A program made the position numbers and the translations under genes. DNA of 35,172 bases from Pseudomonas sp. GM21 (GTDB lineage: Bacteria; Pseudomonadota; Gammaproteobacteria; Pseudomonadales; Pseudomonadaceae). Every line of letters begins with the position of its first letter. Position 1 is the stretch's first letter. The stretch is from contig NZ_AKJS01000094.1 in the NCBI RefSeq assembly GCF_000282215.1, forward strand, positions 1 through 35,172, given 5' to 3'. Below the pieces are notes generated by a model. That model made no database searches and was not told the origin of the DNA. It saw only the letters and a list, made by a program, of their open reading frames with translations. Shown piece after piece: positions 8,403-16,358 of this stretch.

Positions 8403-9731
8403 GTGAACCAATCCACCCCCGTGACATGGCGAACGCACTACGCGCTTTTCGTGCTCGCCAGCATCTATGTGTTCAACTACATCGACCGCCAGTTGATGGC
8501 GATCCTGATCGAGCCGGTCAAACTCGAATTTGGCATTTCCGATACCGGCATCGGCCTACTTTCCGGGGTGACGTTCGCGGTGTTCTACACTGTGTTCGGC
8601 TTCCCGCTGGGGCGCCTGTCGGACCGCATCGGGCGCAAGCCGGTGATCGCCTTCAGCTGCATCGCCTGGAGCCTGATGACCATGCTTTGTGGCATGGCCG
8701 GCAACTTCCTGACCTTGGTGCTGGCGCGGATCGGCGTGGCCGTGGGTGAGGCCGGCGGCACGGCGCCGTCGGTGGCGATGGTCTCGGATTTGTACCCGGC
8801 GAACCGCCGCTCCACTGCTCTGTCAGTACTGATGCTCGGCTCCAGCCTGGGGGCGATCGTCGGCCTGGGCCTGGGTGGCTGGATTGCCCAGCACCACGGT
8901 TGGCGCTACGCCTTCTTGTTGATCGGCGCGCCCGGCATCTTCCTGGGCCTGCTTCTGCTGCTGACCGTGCGTACGCCCAAGCGCGTAGCACCGCTGGGCA
9001 ACGTCGCGGCGCAACAGGATGGCTGGCTCAAGACGCTCGTCGAGCTGTTTCGCATGCCCTCTTTCCTGTGCCTGGTACTCACCGGCGGCGCGGCGGCGAT
9101 TGCCGGTTACGCCATCGGCACCTGGAGCCCGAGCTTCCTGATCCGTTCCCACGGCCTCAACCTGCAAGAGGCCGGGTTCCTGGTGGGCGTGGTGGGCGGC
9201 ACCGGATCGACCGTCGGCACCCTGGTCTGCGGCATGCTCACCGACCGCATGGCGCGGCGCGATGTTGGCTGGCAAATCGGCGTACCACTGCTAGGCACGC
9301 TGATCAGCATTCCCTTCGCCCTTGCGTACTTCCTCTGGCCCCAGGGCACAGCGTTCTACATCGGCAGCATCGCCGTGCCGCAAGCGTTCCTGTTCTACAG
9401 TGCCTTCGGCTTCTTCGGTGTGTGGTGGGCAACACCTTGCCTGAGTGCCATCACCCACCTGTTCCCGGCCACACGACTGGCCCAGGCCACGGCGATTTTC
9501 GTGATGTCCATGACCCTCTTGGGTGTCGGTGTCGGGCCATTGTTGGTGGGCATGCTCAGCGACTTCTTCGTGCCCACCCTGGGCAGTGAATCCCTGCGCT
9601 ATGCCCTTGCTTCGTCAGTGTCATTGCTGGTTCTGGCCAGCGTGTTCCTGACTCTGGCGCTGCCGCGTTACCGTCAACAAATGCAGAACCCCGCCCCGCT
9701 CCTCCCACCGGTCCAGGCCGCCACTGCCTGA
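8403..9731 (+). CDS. MFS transporter, spinster-like
   Basis: 442 residues from GTG at 8403, which has GGGAG 8 nt upstream. A longer in-frame start at 8340 would sit in the regulatory palindrome. The protein is almost entirely hydrophobic with about 12 membrane segments. It has FNYIDRQLMAILIEPVKLEF after helix 1 and the inter-helix 2/3 MFS motif GRLSDRIGRKPV. The spinster-like group carries organic acids and lipophilic compounds, and it is common in aromatic and steroid catabolic clusters. It is a close paralogue of the transporter at 31862-33190. Uptake of the growth substrate or efflux of an intermediate is inferred. A rho-independent terminator follows 21 bp after the stop. Confidence 0.88.
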   Translation: MNQSTPVTWRTHYALFVLASIYVFNYIDRQLMAILIEPVKLEFGISDTGIGLLSGVTFAVFYTVFGFPLGRLSDRIGRKPVIAFSCIAWSLMTMLCGMAGNFLTLVLARIGVAVGEAGGTAPSVAMVSDLYPANRRSTALSVLMLGSSLGAIVGLGLGGWIAQHHGWRYAFLLIGAPGIFLGLLLLLTVRTPKRVAPLGNVAAQQDGWLKTLVELFRMPSFLCLVLTGGAAAIAGYAIGTWSPSFLIRSHGLNLQEAGFLVGVVGGTGSTVGTLVCGMLTDRMARRDVGWQIGVPLLGTLISIPFALAYFLWPQGTAFYIGSIAVPQAFLFYSAFGFFGVWWATPCLSAITHLFPATRLAQATAIFVMSMTLLGVGVGPLLVGMLSDFFVPTLGSESLRYALASSVSLLVLASVFLTLALPRYRQQMQNPAPLLPPVQAATA

Positions 9732-9752
9732 CCTGCTTTCCCACAACACCAC

Positions 9753-9787
9753 GCCGCTGCAACCTTGCCAGGTTCCAGCGGCTTTTT
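9753..9787 (+). terminator. Rho-independent terminator after the first MFS gene
   Basis: GCCGCTG (9753-9759) pairs with CAGCGGC (9776-9782), and AACC/GGTT extends the stem past one mismatch. The loop is TTGCCA and TTTTT follows directly. It ends 1 bp before an in-frame ATG of the next gene. Confidence 0.85.
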
Positions 9788-9800
9788 AATGAGCATCATC

Positions 9801-10235
9801 ATGAGTATCAGCGCCATACACATCAGCAACCTGCTCTACCGATACGCCGAATGCCTGGACGATGGTCAATTGGTCGAAGCCGCAGAGCTGTTCCGCCATG
9901 CCCGCATCAAGGTACAAAGCCAGCCAGTCTTCCTTGATCACGCAGCCTTGCTGGGAATCTGGCAGCAACGAATCAAGATCTACCCCGGCGGTACACCCCG
10001 TACCAGGCACATCATCAGCAACCCCAACATCGAGATCGACGAAACCGCAGGAACCGCAACCGTTCGCTCTTGCTACACCGTCCTGCAAGCCACCGACACC
10101 CTGCCCCTCCAACCCATCGCCAGCGGGCGTTATTTTGATGAGTTCGAACGTGTCGACGGGGTATGGCGATTCAGCTTTCGTGATTATTCGCAGCTGGACA
10201 TGATTGGGGACTTGAGTTGGCATTTGTTAGCGTAG
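9801..10235 (+). CDS. NTF2/SnoaL-like small protein
   Basis: 144 residues from ATG 9801 (148 from ATG 9789; neither has a strong ribosome-binding site, TGAG being 7-8 nt before 9801). The N-terminal helix IHISNLLYRYAECLDDGQLVEAAELF and the later strands (RHIISNPNIEIDETAGTA; YFDEFERVDGVWRFSFRDY) fit the cone-shaped NTF2/SnoaL fold. Members act as isomerases, hydratases or dehydratases (ketosteroid isomerase, bile-acid dehydratases) or as dioxygenase small subunits. A hydratase/dehydratase role on the ring system is possible but cannot be read from residues. No dioxygenase large subunit is nearby. The start lies immediately after the transporter's terminator, so expression would need readthrough or a promoter inside the terminator region. 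Confidence 0.75.
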   Translation: MSISAIHISNLLYRYAECLDDGQLVEAAELFRHARIKVQSQPVFLDHAALLGIWQQRIKIYPGGTPRTRHIISNPNIEIDETAGTATVRSCYTVLQATDTLPLQPIASGRYFDEFERVDGVWRFSFRDYSQLDMIGDLSWHLLA

Positions 10236-10252
10236 GAGCCAGGCTTGCCCTA

Positions 10253-10454
10253 ATGCCGATCAGTTAAGCAATTTATGCGGCAACGCAATTTTTGTAGCAG
10301 CTGGCGAAGCCTGCGTTCGGCTGCGCAGCAGTCGTAAAACTTGAGTTTACGGTCTTCCTGAAACACTGCATCGTCTGATTTCGCGACTGCTGCGCAGCCG
10401 AACGCAGGCTTCGCCAGCTGCTACGGATCGCGTTATGGCTTAACTGATCGGCAT
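10253..10454. repeat. Long inverted-repeat (MITE/REPIN-like) element
   Basis: The inner arms 10294-10334 and 10384-10424 are a perfect 41-bp inverted repeat separated by 49 bp. The outer arms 10253-10269 and 10438-10454 are a perfect 17-bp inverted repeat. The segments between inner and outer arms (10270-10293, 10425-10437) are partly diverged. It encodes no protein and lies between two convergent genes. A diverged half-copy is at the left edge of the window. Such structures are typical of non-autonomous repeats dispersed in Pseudomonas genomes. Confidence 0.85.
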
Positions 10455-10530
10455 AAGGCTTGCCCGCGAAAAACGATAACACGGTGCCGCAGGTACACCG
10501 CCGTGTCCGGTTCACTGGATCGTGGATGAC

Positions 10531-10563
10531 AAAAAAACCCCACCGGATACCGATGGGGCTTTT
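10531..10563 (-). terminator. Rho-independent terminator of the DUF1329 gene (possibly bidirectional)
   Basis: The stem is 10538-10546 with 10550-10558 (CCCCACCGG/CCGATGGGG, one mismatch, ATA loop). Read on the minus strand it is followed by seven T. On the plus strand only a short T run follows. It lies 21 bp after the stop of the minus-strand gene. Confidence 0.85.
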
Positions 10564-10584
10564 GTTATTGCAACAACCTGGGTC

Positions 10585-11967
10585 TTAGCGCCCGATAGCC
10601 CGCGCCGCATCTGCCGTGTATTGGTCCGGAGTGAATTTGCCTTCGTTGAGGATCGGACCTTTCTTCGACTCATTGGTCATGCCGTAGCCGGTGTACTGGC
10701 CGGAGTTCAAGTCCATGAAGAACTGCGAACCGGCCTGCCAGCCGCTCATGTCAGGGTGGTAGTAATAGTTGACCATGGCGTGTTTCCACAGTTGCCCACG
10801 GGCGTCGTAGTTGTCGGCCATGACCGCGTTCCAGGTGTCTTCGTCGATGAACAGCACGCGCTTGCCATAGACATGGCGATAGCCTTCCTTCAAGTCGGCT
10901 TCCAATACCCACACGCGACGCAACTCATAACGCATCAAATCTGGATTGGGATGGTTGGGTGTCAGCATGTCGGCGTGCTTGACAGTCCCGGCGTTGGTCT
11001 TGAAGGTGTTGGCCGGGCTATAGATTTCGCGCTTGCCGATGAGTTTCCAGGTGAAGCGCTCCGGTGAGCCATTAAACAAGCGGTCTTCGTCGACGGTCAT
11101 GGTGCCGTTGGTGCCGATCATCGGCTGATCGTAACCATACCCCGGCAGTTGTCGCACACGCCGGGTCGAGGGGCTGTAGGACCACGCCTGACGCGACTCG
11201 ACGGCGAAGTTGTAGGGTTCATGGGCAATACTGAGTGTGCCGTTGTCGCGGGCCGGTTTTAAGGTCATGTTGTTACTCATGGCCTGAATCTTGCCATCCG
11301 TAGTGGGCTCGACGGTTGGCGAGTTGGCCTGTGACAGGTTACGTGCATACGCACGTCCCCAACCAATGCTGCCATTGGGCAGGACCGAAGCCAGATCGCT
11401 GGTTTTTTCCTCGGTGTAGGCACGGGCTGGCAGTTGATGGTTCCACAGCAGCTCCATACCGTTCTTTGGAATCGGGAACGGCACCTGGCCCAATCCTTCG
11501 AAACCTGCACCGTCGTTGACCAGCTTCGCGTGCAGCGCGTTATCCATCGCACGGCGGCAGACGTAATCCGGGTAGCGGAAATCCCGATGGCCTGGGTAAA
11601 TGTTCATCTTGTAGGTGGTCGGGTACTTCTTCAGCAGCGCCTTCTGACCTTCGGTCAGGTGCGATTCGTACTGGCCCATGTTCTGCGCAGTGATCACCAG
11701 GATCGGCTTCTCCGCCGCATAGGGATCAACCGGCTGGTCACCGGAAAATTTCACATGATTCCAGCCCGGTACTTCCCCCAGGTACTTGCCGGTGTACGGC
11801 GGAATAGTGCCCTCGGCGTTGCCCGCTTGCTCGGCGCCGACACAGGTCAGCTCCTTGCCCAGCTTGGCGGCTTCCTGAGATGACACCGCAGCGTTCGCAT
11901 AACCCATCAGCCCGCTATTGGCTGTGACTGCGACCGCGAGCATGAGACCTGTTCTTGTTATTTTCAT
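10585..11967 (-). CDS. DUF1329 family periplasmic/outer-membrane-associated protein
   Basis: 460 residues with a Sec signal peptide (MKITRTGLMLAVAVTANSGLMGYANA, cleavage after about residue 26). The remainder fits DUF1329, with conserved aromatic stretches such as WKLIGKREIYSP, YELRRVWVLEADLKEG and RHVYGKRVLFIDEDTW. DUF1329 proteins resemble LolA/LolB lipoprotein carriers and occur beside DUF1302 proteins in clusters for hydrophobic compounds, so binding or transfer of a hydrophobic molecule between membranes is inferred. GGAGG lies 6 nt before the ATG. It appears to be its own transcription unit, with palindrome site C 70 nt upstream and a strong terminator downstream. Confidence 0.87.
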   Translation of the reverse strand: MKITRTGLMLAVAVTANSGLMGYANAAVSSQEAAKLGKELTCVGAEQAGNAEGTIPPYTGKYLGEVPGWNHVKFSGDQPVDPYAAEKPILVITAQNMGQYESHLTEGQKALLKKYPTTYKMNIYPGHRDFRYPDYVCRRAMDNALHAKLVNDGAGFEGLGQVPFPIPKNGMELLWNHQLPARAYTEEKTSDLASVLPNGSIGWGRAYARNLSQANSPTVEPTTDGKIQAMSNNMTLKPARDNGTLSIAHEPYNFAVESRQAWSYSPSTRRVRQLPGYGYDQPMIGTNGTMTVDEDRLFNGSPERFTWKLIGKREIYSPANTFKTNAGTVKHADMLTPNHPNPDLMRYELRRVWVLEADLKEGYRHVYGKRVLFIDEDTWNAVMADNYDARGQLWKHAMVNYYYHPDMSGWQAGSQFFMDLNSGQYTGYGMTNESKKGPILNEGKFTPDQYTADAARAIGR

Positions 11968-12037
11968 GTAATGCCTCCTTCGCTGATAAGGCTTTGTGAT
12001 TTAGACCCATTGTTCGTGTTCTGCCGGCCCCGACATC

Positions 12038-12049
12038 GTCCGGAAAGAC
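12038..12049 (-). promoter_or_regulatory. Cluster palindrome, site C (GTCCGGAAAGAC)
   Basis: On the minus strand it reads GTCTTTCCGGAC followed by GATG, with 70 nt to the DUF1329 start. It falls in the 92-bp gap after the ligase stop, which suggests DUF1329 has its own regulated promoter. Confidence 0.6.
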
Positions 12050-12059
12050 TAAGGAAGCG

Positions 12060-13742
12060 TTATGCGCCCAACTTTTCTTGCAGTTGAGCCTTGAGCACCT
12101 TGCCAGTGGCATTGCGTGGCAAGGGTTCGAGTACCCGATAGACCTGCGCCGGCACTTTGTAGGCGGCCAGGCGTTCGGCGATGAATGCGCAGATTTGAGC
12201 CTCTTGGGGCAGCGTCGATGCCATGCCATGCACGGCAAGCCCCACCGTCTCACCCAACAGAGAGTCGGCGATGGCAAATGCAGCCGCTTCCAGGACTCCG
12301 GGCATATCGAGGACGCACGTCTCGATTTCAGCGGCGGAAATTTTTTCGCCACCACGGTTGATCAACTCCTTGACCCGGCCGGTGATGTGGAGGAACTCCT
12401 CTTCGTCGAGGTAACCGATATCGCCGGTGTCCAGCCAACCGTCGCGCAGGCTTTGCGCAGTGGCTTCGGGCAGGTTCCAGTAGGCGCTCATCAAGGTTGG
12501 GGAACGCAACCAGATCACCCCGCGAGTGCCCGCCACCTGTGGCTGGTCAGGGCTGTCACCGATACGAATATCGACGATCGGCAGCGCCCAACCCGCTGTC
12601 TGCGGCTTGTACACGAACGGATCACCCCCGATGGCCGCGCCGATGCCATTGCTTTCGGTCAGGCCGTACCCGGCACCGCCAATGACGTCGGGCTTGAGCT
12701 TGAGCATGTTGTCCAGCACCCCGGCGGACGACGCTGCACCGCCCAGTCCGAGACCGAACAGACTGGTGGTGTGCTCGCCGCCAAAACGTGGGGACGCAAG
12801 CAGTTGCTGCATCATCACCGGTGCCCCGTTGAACTGGGTACAGCGCTCATCGCGAATGAGGTCGATGGCACGTTCGACGTCCCACTTGTACATCAGCATC
12901 AAGCGCCGACCGCCGCGTAATGCCGACAGGAACTGCGCATGCAAGCCGCTGACATGGAACAGCGGCACAGCCGCAAGCGTGGTGGGTGCATAGCCGCTGT
13001 TGATAACCACGCCGATACGCTCGGGCGAACTCATGGCGCAAAACGCGCCCTGGAAATCCAGGGCAAACAGGGCCTGGCAGATGGCCCGGTGACTGGACAC
13101 GGCGCCCTTGGCGCGGCTGGTGGTGCCCGAGGTGTAGAGGATCAGTGCCGGCGCGTCAGGATCGATTTCCAGCGTGAGTACAGGTTGCGCCGGGGCGCTG
13201 ATCAAGTCCTCGAAACGCAGGCAGTACTCGGATAGCGACTCGTCCTGGGCACCGACGACAATGGTCGCCCGATGCTCACGTGCCAGATCTTCTTGCAGGG
13301 TATCGAGACGGGCTTTGTCGCACAGCAGCAGGCGCGAACCGCTGTCCTGCAGCGCGTATTGCAACTCATCGCGCAGGCCCCAACTGTTGAGCGGCACACA
13401 CACTGCACCGCAGCGCTGGATAGCGGCAAAGGCCACCAGCCACGCTGGCTGGTTGCGCATGGCAATCGCCACCCGCTCGCCCGGTTGCAGGGCCAAACGG
13501 GCGACCATCTGCCCGGCCAGGCGGTCGACCTGATCGAAGAATTGGTTGAAGGTCAGGCGTTGTGATTGCCAGACCAGAAACTCACGGTCACCGTGAACCC
13601 GACCGGCGTCGAACACCTGCATCAAGTTGTGCGCGGCGTGACGGAAGTAACGTGGCGCGCCGTCATCGGGCGTCACCACTTCAAACGGCGCGCCGGGGGC
13701 GATCAGGTCGCGCCACGCGGTTTGCCATCGTTCAATGCTCAT
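12060..13742 (-). CDS. ATP-dependent acyl-CoA ligase (ANL superfamily)
   Basis: 560 residues from ATG 13742 (GGAG 9 nt upstream). A longer frame to 13976 would cover the REP repeat and has no support. Motifs: P-loop YTSGTTSRAKG at 203-213, GYGLTESNG (358-366), GDIGYLDEEEFLHITGR leading into KELINRGGEKIS, and the C-terminal catalytic lysine K548 in PRNATGKVLK. It makes an acyl-AMP and then an acyl-CoA. The cluster has a second, FATP-type ligase (5212-7065), so the two probably activate different acids, for example the intact side chain and a shortened or oxidised intermediate. It lies downstream of the acyl-CoA dehydrogenase operon, separated by a 206-bp gap holding a REP pair. Confidence 0.9.
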   Translation of the reverse strand: MSIERWQTAWRDLIAPGAPFEVVTPDDGAPRYFRHAAHNLMQVFDAGRVHGDREFLVWQSQRLTFNQFFDQVDRLAGQMVARLALQPGERVAIAMRNQPAWLVAFAAIQRCGAVCVPLNSWGLRDELQYALQDSGSRLLLCDKARLDTLQEDLAREHRATIVVGAQDESLSEYCLRFEDLISAPAQPVLTLEIDPDAPALILYTSGTTSRAKGAVSSHRAICQALFALDFQGAFCAMSSPERIGVVINSGYAPTTLAAVPLFHVSGLHAQFLSALRGGRRLMLMYKWDVERAIDLIRDERCTQFNGAPVMMQQLLASPRFGGEHTTSLFGLGLGGAASSAGVLDNMLKLKPDVIGGAGYGLTESNGIGAAIGGDPFVYKPQTAGWALPIVDIRIGDSPDQPQVAGTRGVIWLRSPTLMSAYWNLPEATAQSLRDGWLDTGDIGYLDEEEFLHITGRVKELINRGGEKISAAEIETCVLDMPGVLEAAAFAIADSLLGETVGLAVHGMASTLPQEAQICAFIAERLAAYKVPAQVYRVLEPLPRNATGKVLKAQLQEKLGA

Positions 13743-13824
13743 TTTTGTTTTCTCCAGAACAGCCGTGGTAGCACATCCACAGGTGTGCAATTGGGCCAAT
13801 GTCAGTCGGTCAAGCGAATATCCC

Positions 13825-13927
13825 TGTGGGAGCGAGCCTGCTCGCGATGAGGGCGTGTCAGTCGATATCAATCCACCTGTTGCACCGCTATCGTCGGAGC
13901 GCCGCCCGTAGCCGGCTCGCTCCCACA
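13825..13927. repeat. REP pair (REPIN)
   Basis: TGTGGGAGCGAGCC (13825-13838) and its perfect reverse complement (13914-13927) flank about 75 bp. The left copy continues TGCTCGCGATGAGGGC, the common Pseudomonas REP form. It fills most of the gap 13743-13948 and may attenuate transcription between the dehydrogenase operon and the ligase. No gene is seen here. Confidence 0.85.
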
Positions 13928-13948
13928 TGAGTTGACTGCCTACAGGTT

Positions 13949-15091
13949 CTACGCGTGGGCCGAATAACGTTCGCAATGGAAATCCCGATCCCCCAGGCAG
14001 CTCTGGGCAACGCGGATGCGCTTGAGGTACAGGCCGACATCCAGCTCGTCAGTGACACCAATGCCGCCGTGCATCTGCACCGCTTCGTTGGCGACTTTGA
14101 TTGCCGTGTCGCCGGCCTTCCACTTCGCCAGGCTGACCAGTCGAGCGCGTGCCCGAGGTTCGAGGCTGGCGTCATCCAGGGTCGCCAGTGCGGCCATCAG
14201 GGCGCTGCGGCTCAGCGCCAGGTCGACGTACATTTGCGCTGCGCGATGTTGCAGGACCTGGAAGGTGCCAATGGGTGCGTCGAACTGCACGCGGGTCTTG
14301 AGGTATTCCAGGGTGGTTTCGAACAGTTGCTCGGCCATCCCCAACAGTTCCGCCGCCAGGCAGGCGCGGCCACGGTCCAGCGCAGTTTCCAGCGCGGCCC
14401 AGCCCTCGCCCAAGGTGCCCAGCAGCGCTTCGCTGCCCAACTGCACCTGGTCCAGTTGCAGGCGTGCACTGTTGCGCGAATCGATCAGCGGCAAGGCACT
14501 GACAGTCAAACCCTGCGTATCGGCCGGTACCAGAAACAGACTGATGCCCTGCGTCTCGCCCGGCTGCCCGCAAGTGCGCGCCACCACCACATAGGCATCG
14601 GCACCCAGGCCGTCGACCACCCAGAACTTGTCACCCTGCAAGCGATAGCCCTCGCCCTCGGCCTTCGCCTCAAGGGCAATGCGGCTCGGGTCGTGGCGCG
14701 ATTGTTCGTCCACAGCCAGAGCCAGGCGCTGTTCACCGCCTATGACTGTTTGCAACCAATGCGTCTGTTGCGCCGAATTGCCCGCCAGGTGCAGCAAGGA
14801 ACCGCCCAGTACCACGCTGGACAACAGCGGCATGGCGGACAGGTTACGGCCCATGGACTCGAAGAGCGGTCCCAGCCCCTTGCAACCGAAATCCAGGCCG
14901 CCGAAGTCTTCAGGAAACGGAATCGCACTCCAGCCCAGATCGACCGCGTCTCGCCATACCTGCGCATCGAAACCCTGTTCCAATGCATCATCGCGCAGCC
15001 GGCGCTGAGCACTGACCGGGCTTCGACCAGCAAGAAAATCCCGGGCGCTGTCGGCCAGCAAACGCTGGTCATCGTTGTAACGCAGGCTCAT
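13949..15091 (-). CDS. Acyl-CoA dehydrogenase, non-catalytic-type partner subunit (pair 1)
   Basis: 380 residues with the acyl-CoA dehydrogenase fold (N-terminal helices, mid beta domain around 125-225, C-terminal helices with AVQMHGGIGVTDELDVGLYLKR). Neither known catalytic-base position is filled. The C-terminal EGT motif of MCAD is absent, and the isovaleryl-CoA-dehydrogenase-type position in helix G is G241 (GWAALETALDRGR) instead of the ER glutamate. In steroid degraders such proteins form heterotetramers with a catalytic partner. The partner is probably the upstream gene at 15088-16293, which it overlaps by 4 bp (ATGA). AAGGAG lies upstream of the ATG. Family is sure; the partner role is inferred from residues and coupling. 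Confidence 0.85.
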   Translation of the reverse strand: MSLRYNDDQRLLADSARDFLAGRSPVSAQRRLRDDALEQGFDAQVWRDAVDLGWSAIPFPEDFGGLDFGCKGLGPLFESMGRNLSAMPLLSSVVLGGSLLHLAGNSAQQTHWLQTVIGGEQRLALAVDEQSRHDPSRIALEAKAEGEGYRLQGDKFWVVDGLGADAYVVVARTCGQPGETQGISLFLVPADTQGLTVSALPLIDSRNSARLQLDQVQLGSEALLGTLGEGWAALETALDRGRACLAAELLGMAEQLFETTLEYLKTRVQFDAPIGTFQVLQHRAAQMYVDLALSRSALMAALATLDDASLEPRARARLVSLAKWKAGDTAIKVANEAVQMHGGIGVTDELDVGLYLKRIRVAQSCLGDRDFHCERYSAHA

Positions 15092-16293
15092 GGGGTGACT
15101 CCTTTTTTAGCGTCGGGCAAGCCCAGTACGCGCTTGGCGATAACATTCAACTGGATCTCCGAGGCCCCGCCAGAAATGGTCAGCGCATAGCTGTTCAACC
15201 AGGAACGGGTTATCGCCTGTTGCTGCTCGCTGAACGCCGGACTCTCCCAGCCAAAGGCATGTCCGGACATGGCATCGAGCAGCACTTCGAACTTATCGCG
15301 CTCCTGTTCGGTGTGTACCAGTTTCATGATCGACAACAGGCCACCAATGTCGTCGCCGGCCCGCGCCTCTTCTCCCATGCGCTGCACAGTCAGGTTGTAG
15401 GCATGTTCGTTCATCGCGCAGGCCGTGGCCCGCGCCTGCAAGGCCTGTTCGCTCTGGCTCTGTGGCGCCGGCACGTACTCGCGCATCAGGGCCAGCAGGT
15501 CGAAGTGCGATGGCAGGCTGAACTCACCGAATTTCGACATCGCCTTGCGTTCGTGCTGCAACAGGTACTTGGCCAGGTTCCAGCCACCGTTTAACGGCCC
15601 GATCAACTGGCTCTTGGGGACTTTCACGGCGTCGAAGAACACTTGGCAAAATGCCGACTTGCCGCTGATCAAATCAATCGGCTGCGGCTTGACGCCGGGG
15701 CTGCGCATGTCCAGCACAATCAGGCTGATGCCTTCGTGTTTCGGTGCGCTGAAGTCGGTGCGTACCAGCGCATACATCCAATCGGATTTGTCGCCGTAGG
15801 AGGTCCAGATCTTGCTGCCGTCCACCACGAAGTGATCGCCTGCATCGCGAGCGGCCATTTTCAGGCTGGCCAGGTCGGAACCGGCGTTCGGTTCGGAAAA
15901 ACCCTGGCACCAGCGCACTTCACCACGGGCAATGGGTGGCAGCAGATCGCGTTTCTGTTGCTCACTGCCGAAGGCCAGCAGCACAGGTCCGAGCATCCAG
16001 ATACCGAGGTTGATCTGCGGCGGCCGGCACTTGATGCGGCGCATCTCGCTTTCCAGCACCGCCAGTTGTTCGTCGCTCAGGCCCGCTCCGCCGTATTCCT
16101 CTGGCCACTCGGGGCAGAACCAGCGCTTGTCGCGCATGCGTTCGAACCACAGGCGCGCGTCCTCACAGGGAAACTGCGGGTTCTGACTGCCCCACACCAC
16201 ATCGCCTTCAGCCATGCCGCTGCGCATCGACAGCGGGCAGTTGGCCTCCAGCCAGGCACGGGTGTCCTGACGAAATTGCTCGATAGTGCTCAT
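15088..16293 (-). CDS. Acyl-CoA dehydrogenase, catalytic-type subunit (pair 1)
   Basis: 401 residues. FAD/acyl-CoA dehydrogenase features include CQGFSEPNAGSDLASL (129-144), FVVDGSKIWTS (155-165) and the C-terminal TISGGASEIQLNVIAKRVLGLP. The MCAD-type C-terminal Glu (EGT) is Gly here, but helix G has E248 in GGWNLAKYLLQHERK, the position used as base by isovaleryl-CoA dehydrogenase and by catalytic subunits of heteromeric steroid acyl-CoA dehydrogenases. It should introduce a 2,3 double bond into the CoA-activated side chain. It overlaps by 4 bp with the downstream Glu-less dehydrogenase, supporting a two-gene heteromer. A 65-bp gap separates it from the upstream dehydrogenase gene. Confidence 0.88.
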   Translation of the reverse strand: MSTIEQFRQDTRAWLEANCPLSMRSGMAEGDVVWGSQNPQFPCEDARLWFERMRDKRWFCPEWPEEYGGAGLSDEQLAVLESEMRRIKCRPPQINLGIWMLGPVLLAFGSEQQKRDLLPPIARGEVRWCQGFSEPNAGSDLASLKMAARDAGDHFVVDGSKIWTSYGDKSDWMYALVRTDFSAPKHEGISLIVLDMRSPGVKPQPIDLISGKSAFCQVFFDAVKVPKSQLIGPLNGGWNLAKYLLQHERKAMSKFGEFSLPSHFDLLALMREYVPAPQSQSEQALQARATACAMNEHAYNLTVQRMGEEARAGDDIGGLLSIMKLVHTEQERDKFEVLLDAMSGHAFGWESPAFSEQQQAITRSWLNSYALTISGGASEIQLNVIAKRVLGLPDAKKGVTP

Positions 16294-16358
16294 GAAAGTC
16301 CCCTTCGACCCGCCCCGGATCCGGGGCGAGTACGGTTTTTGTTTTTGATGGACCCGCG

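Noticed and set aside
13743..13976. N-terminal extension of the second acyl-CoA ligase to 13976
   Set aside because: The extension crosses a REP pair, has no ligase-like residues and no ribosome-binding site. ATG 13742 gives a normal-length ligase.
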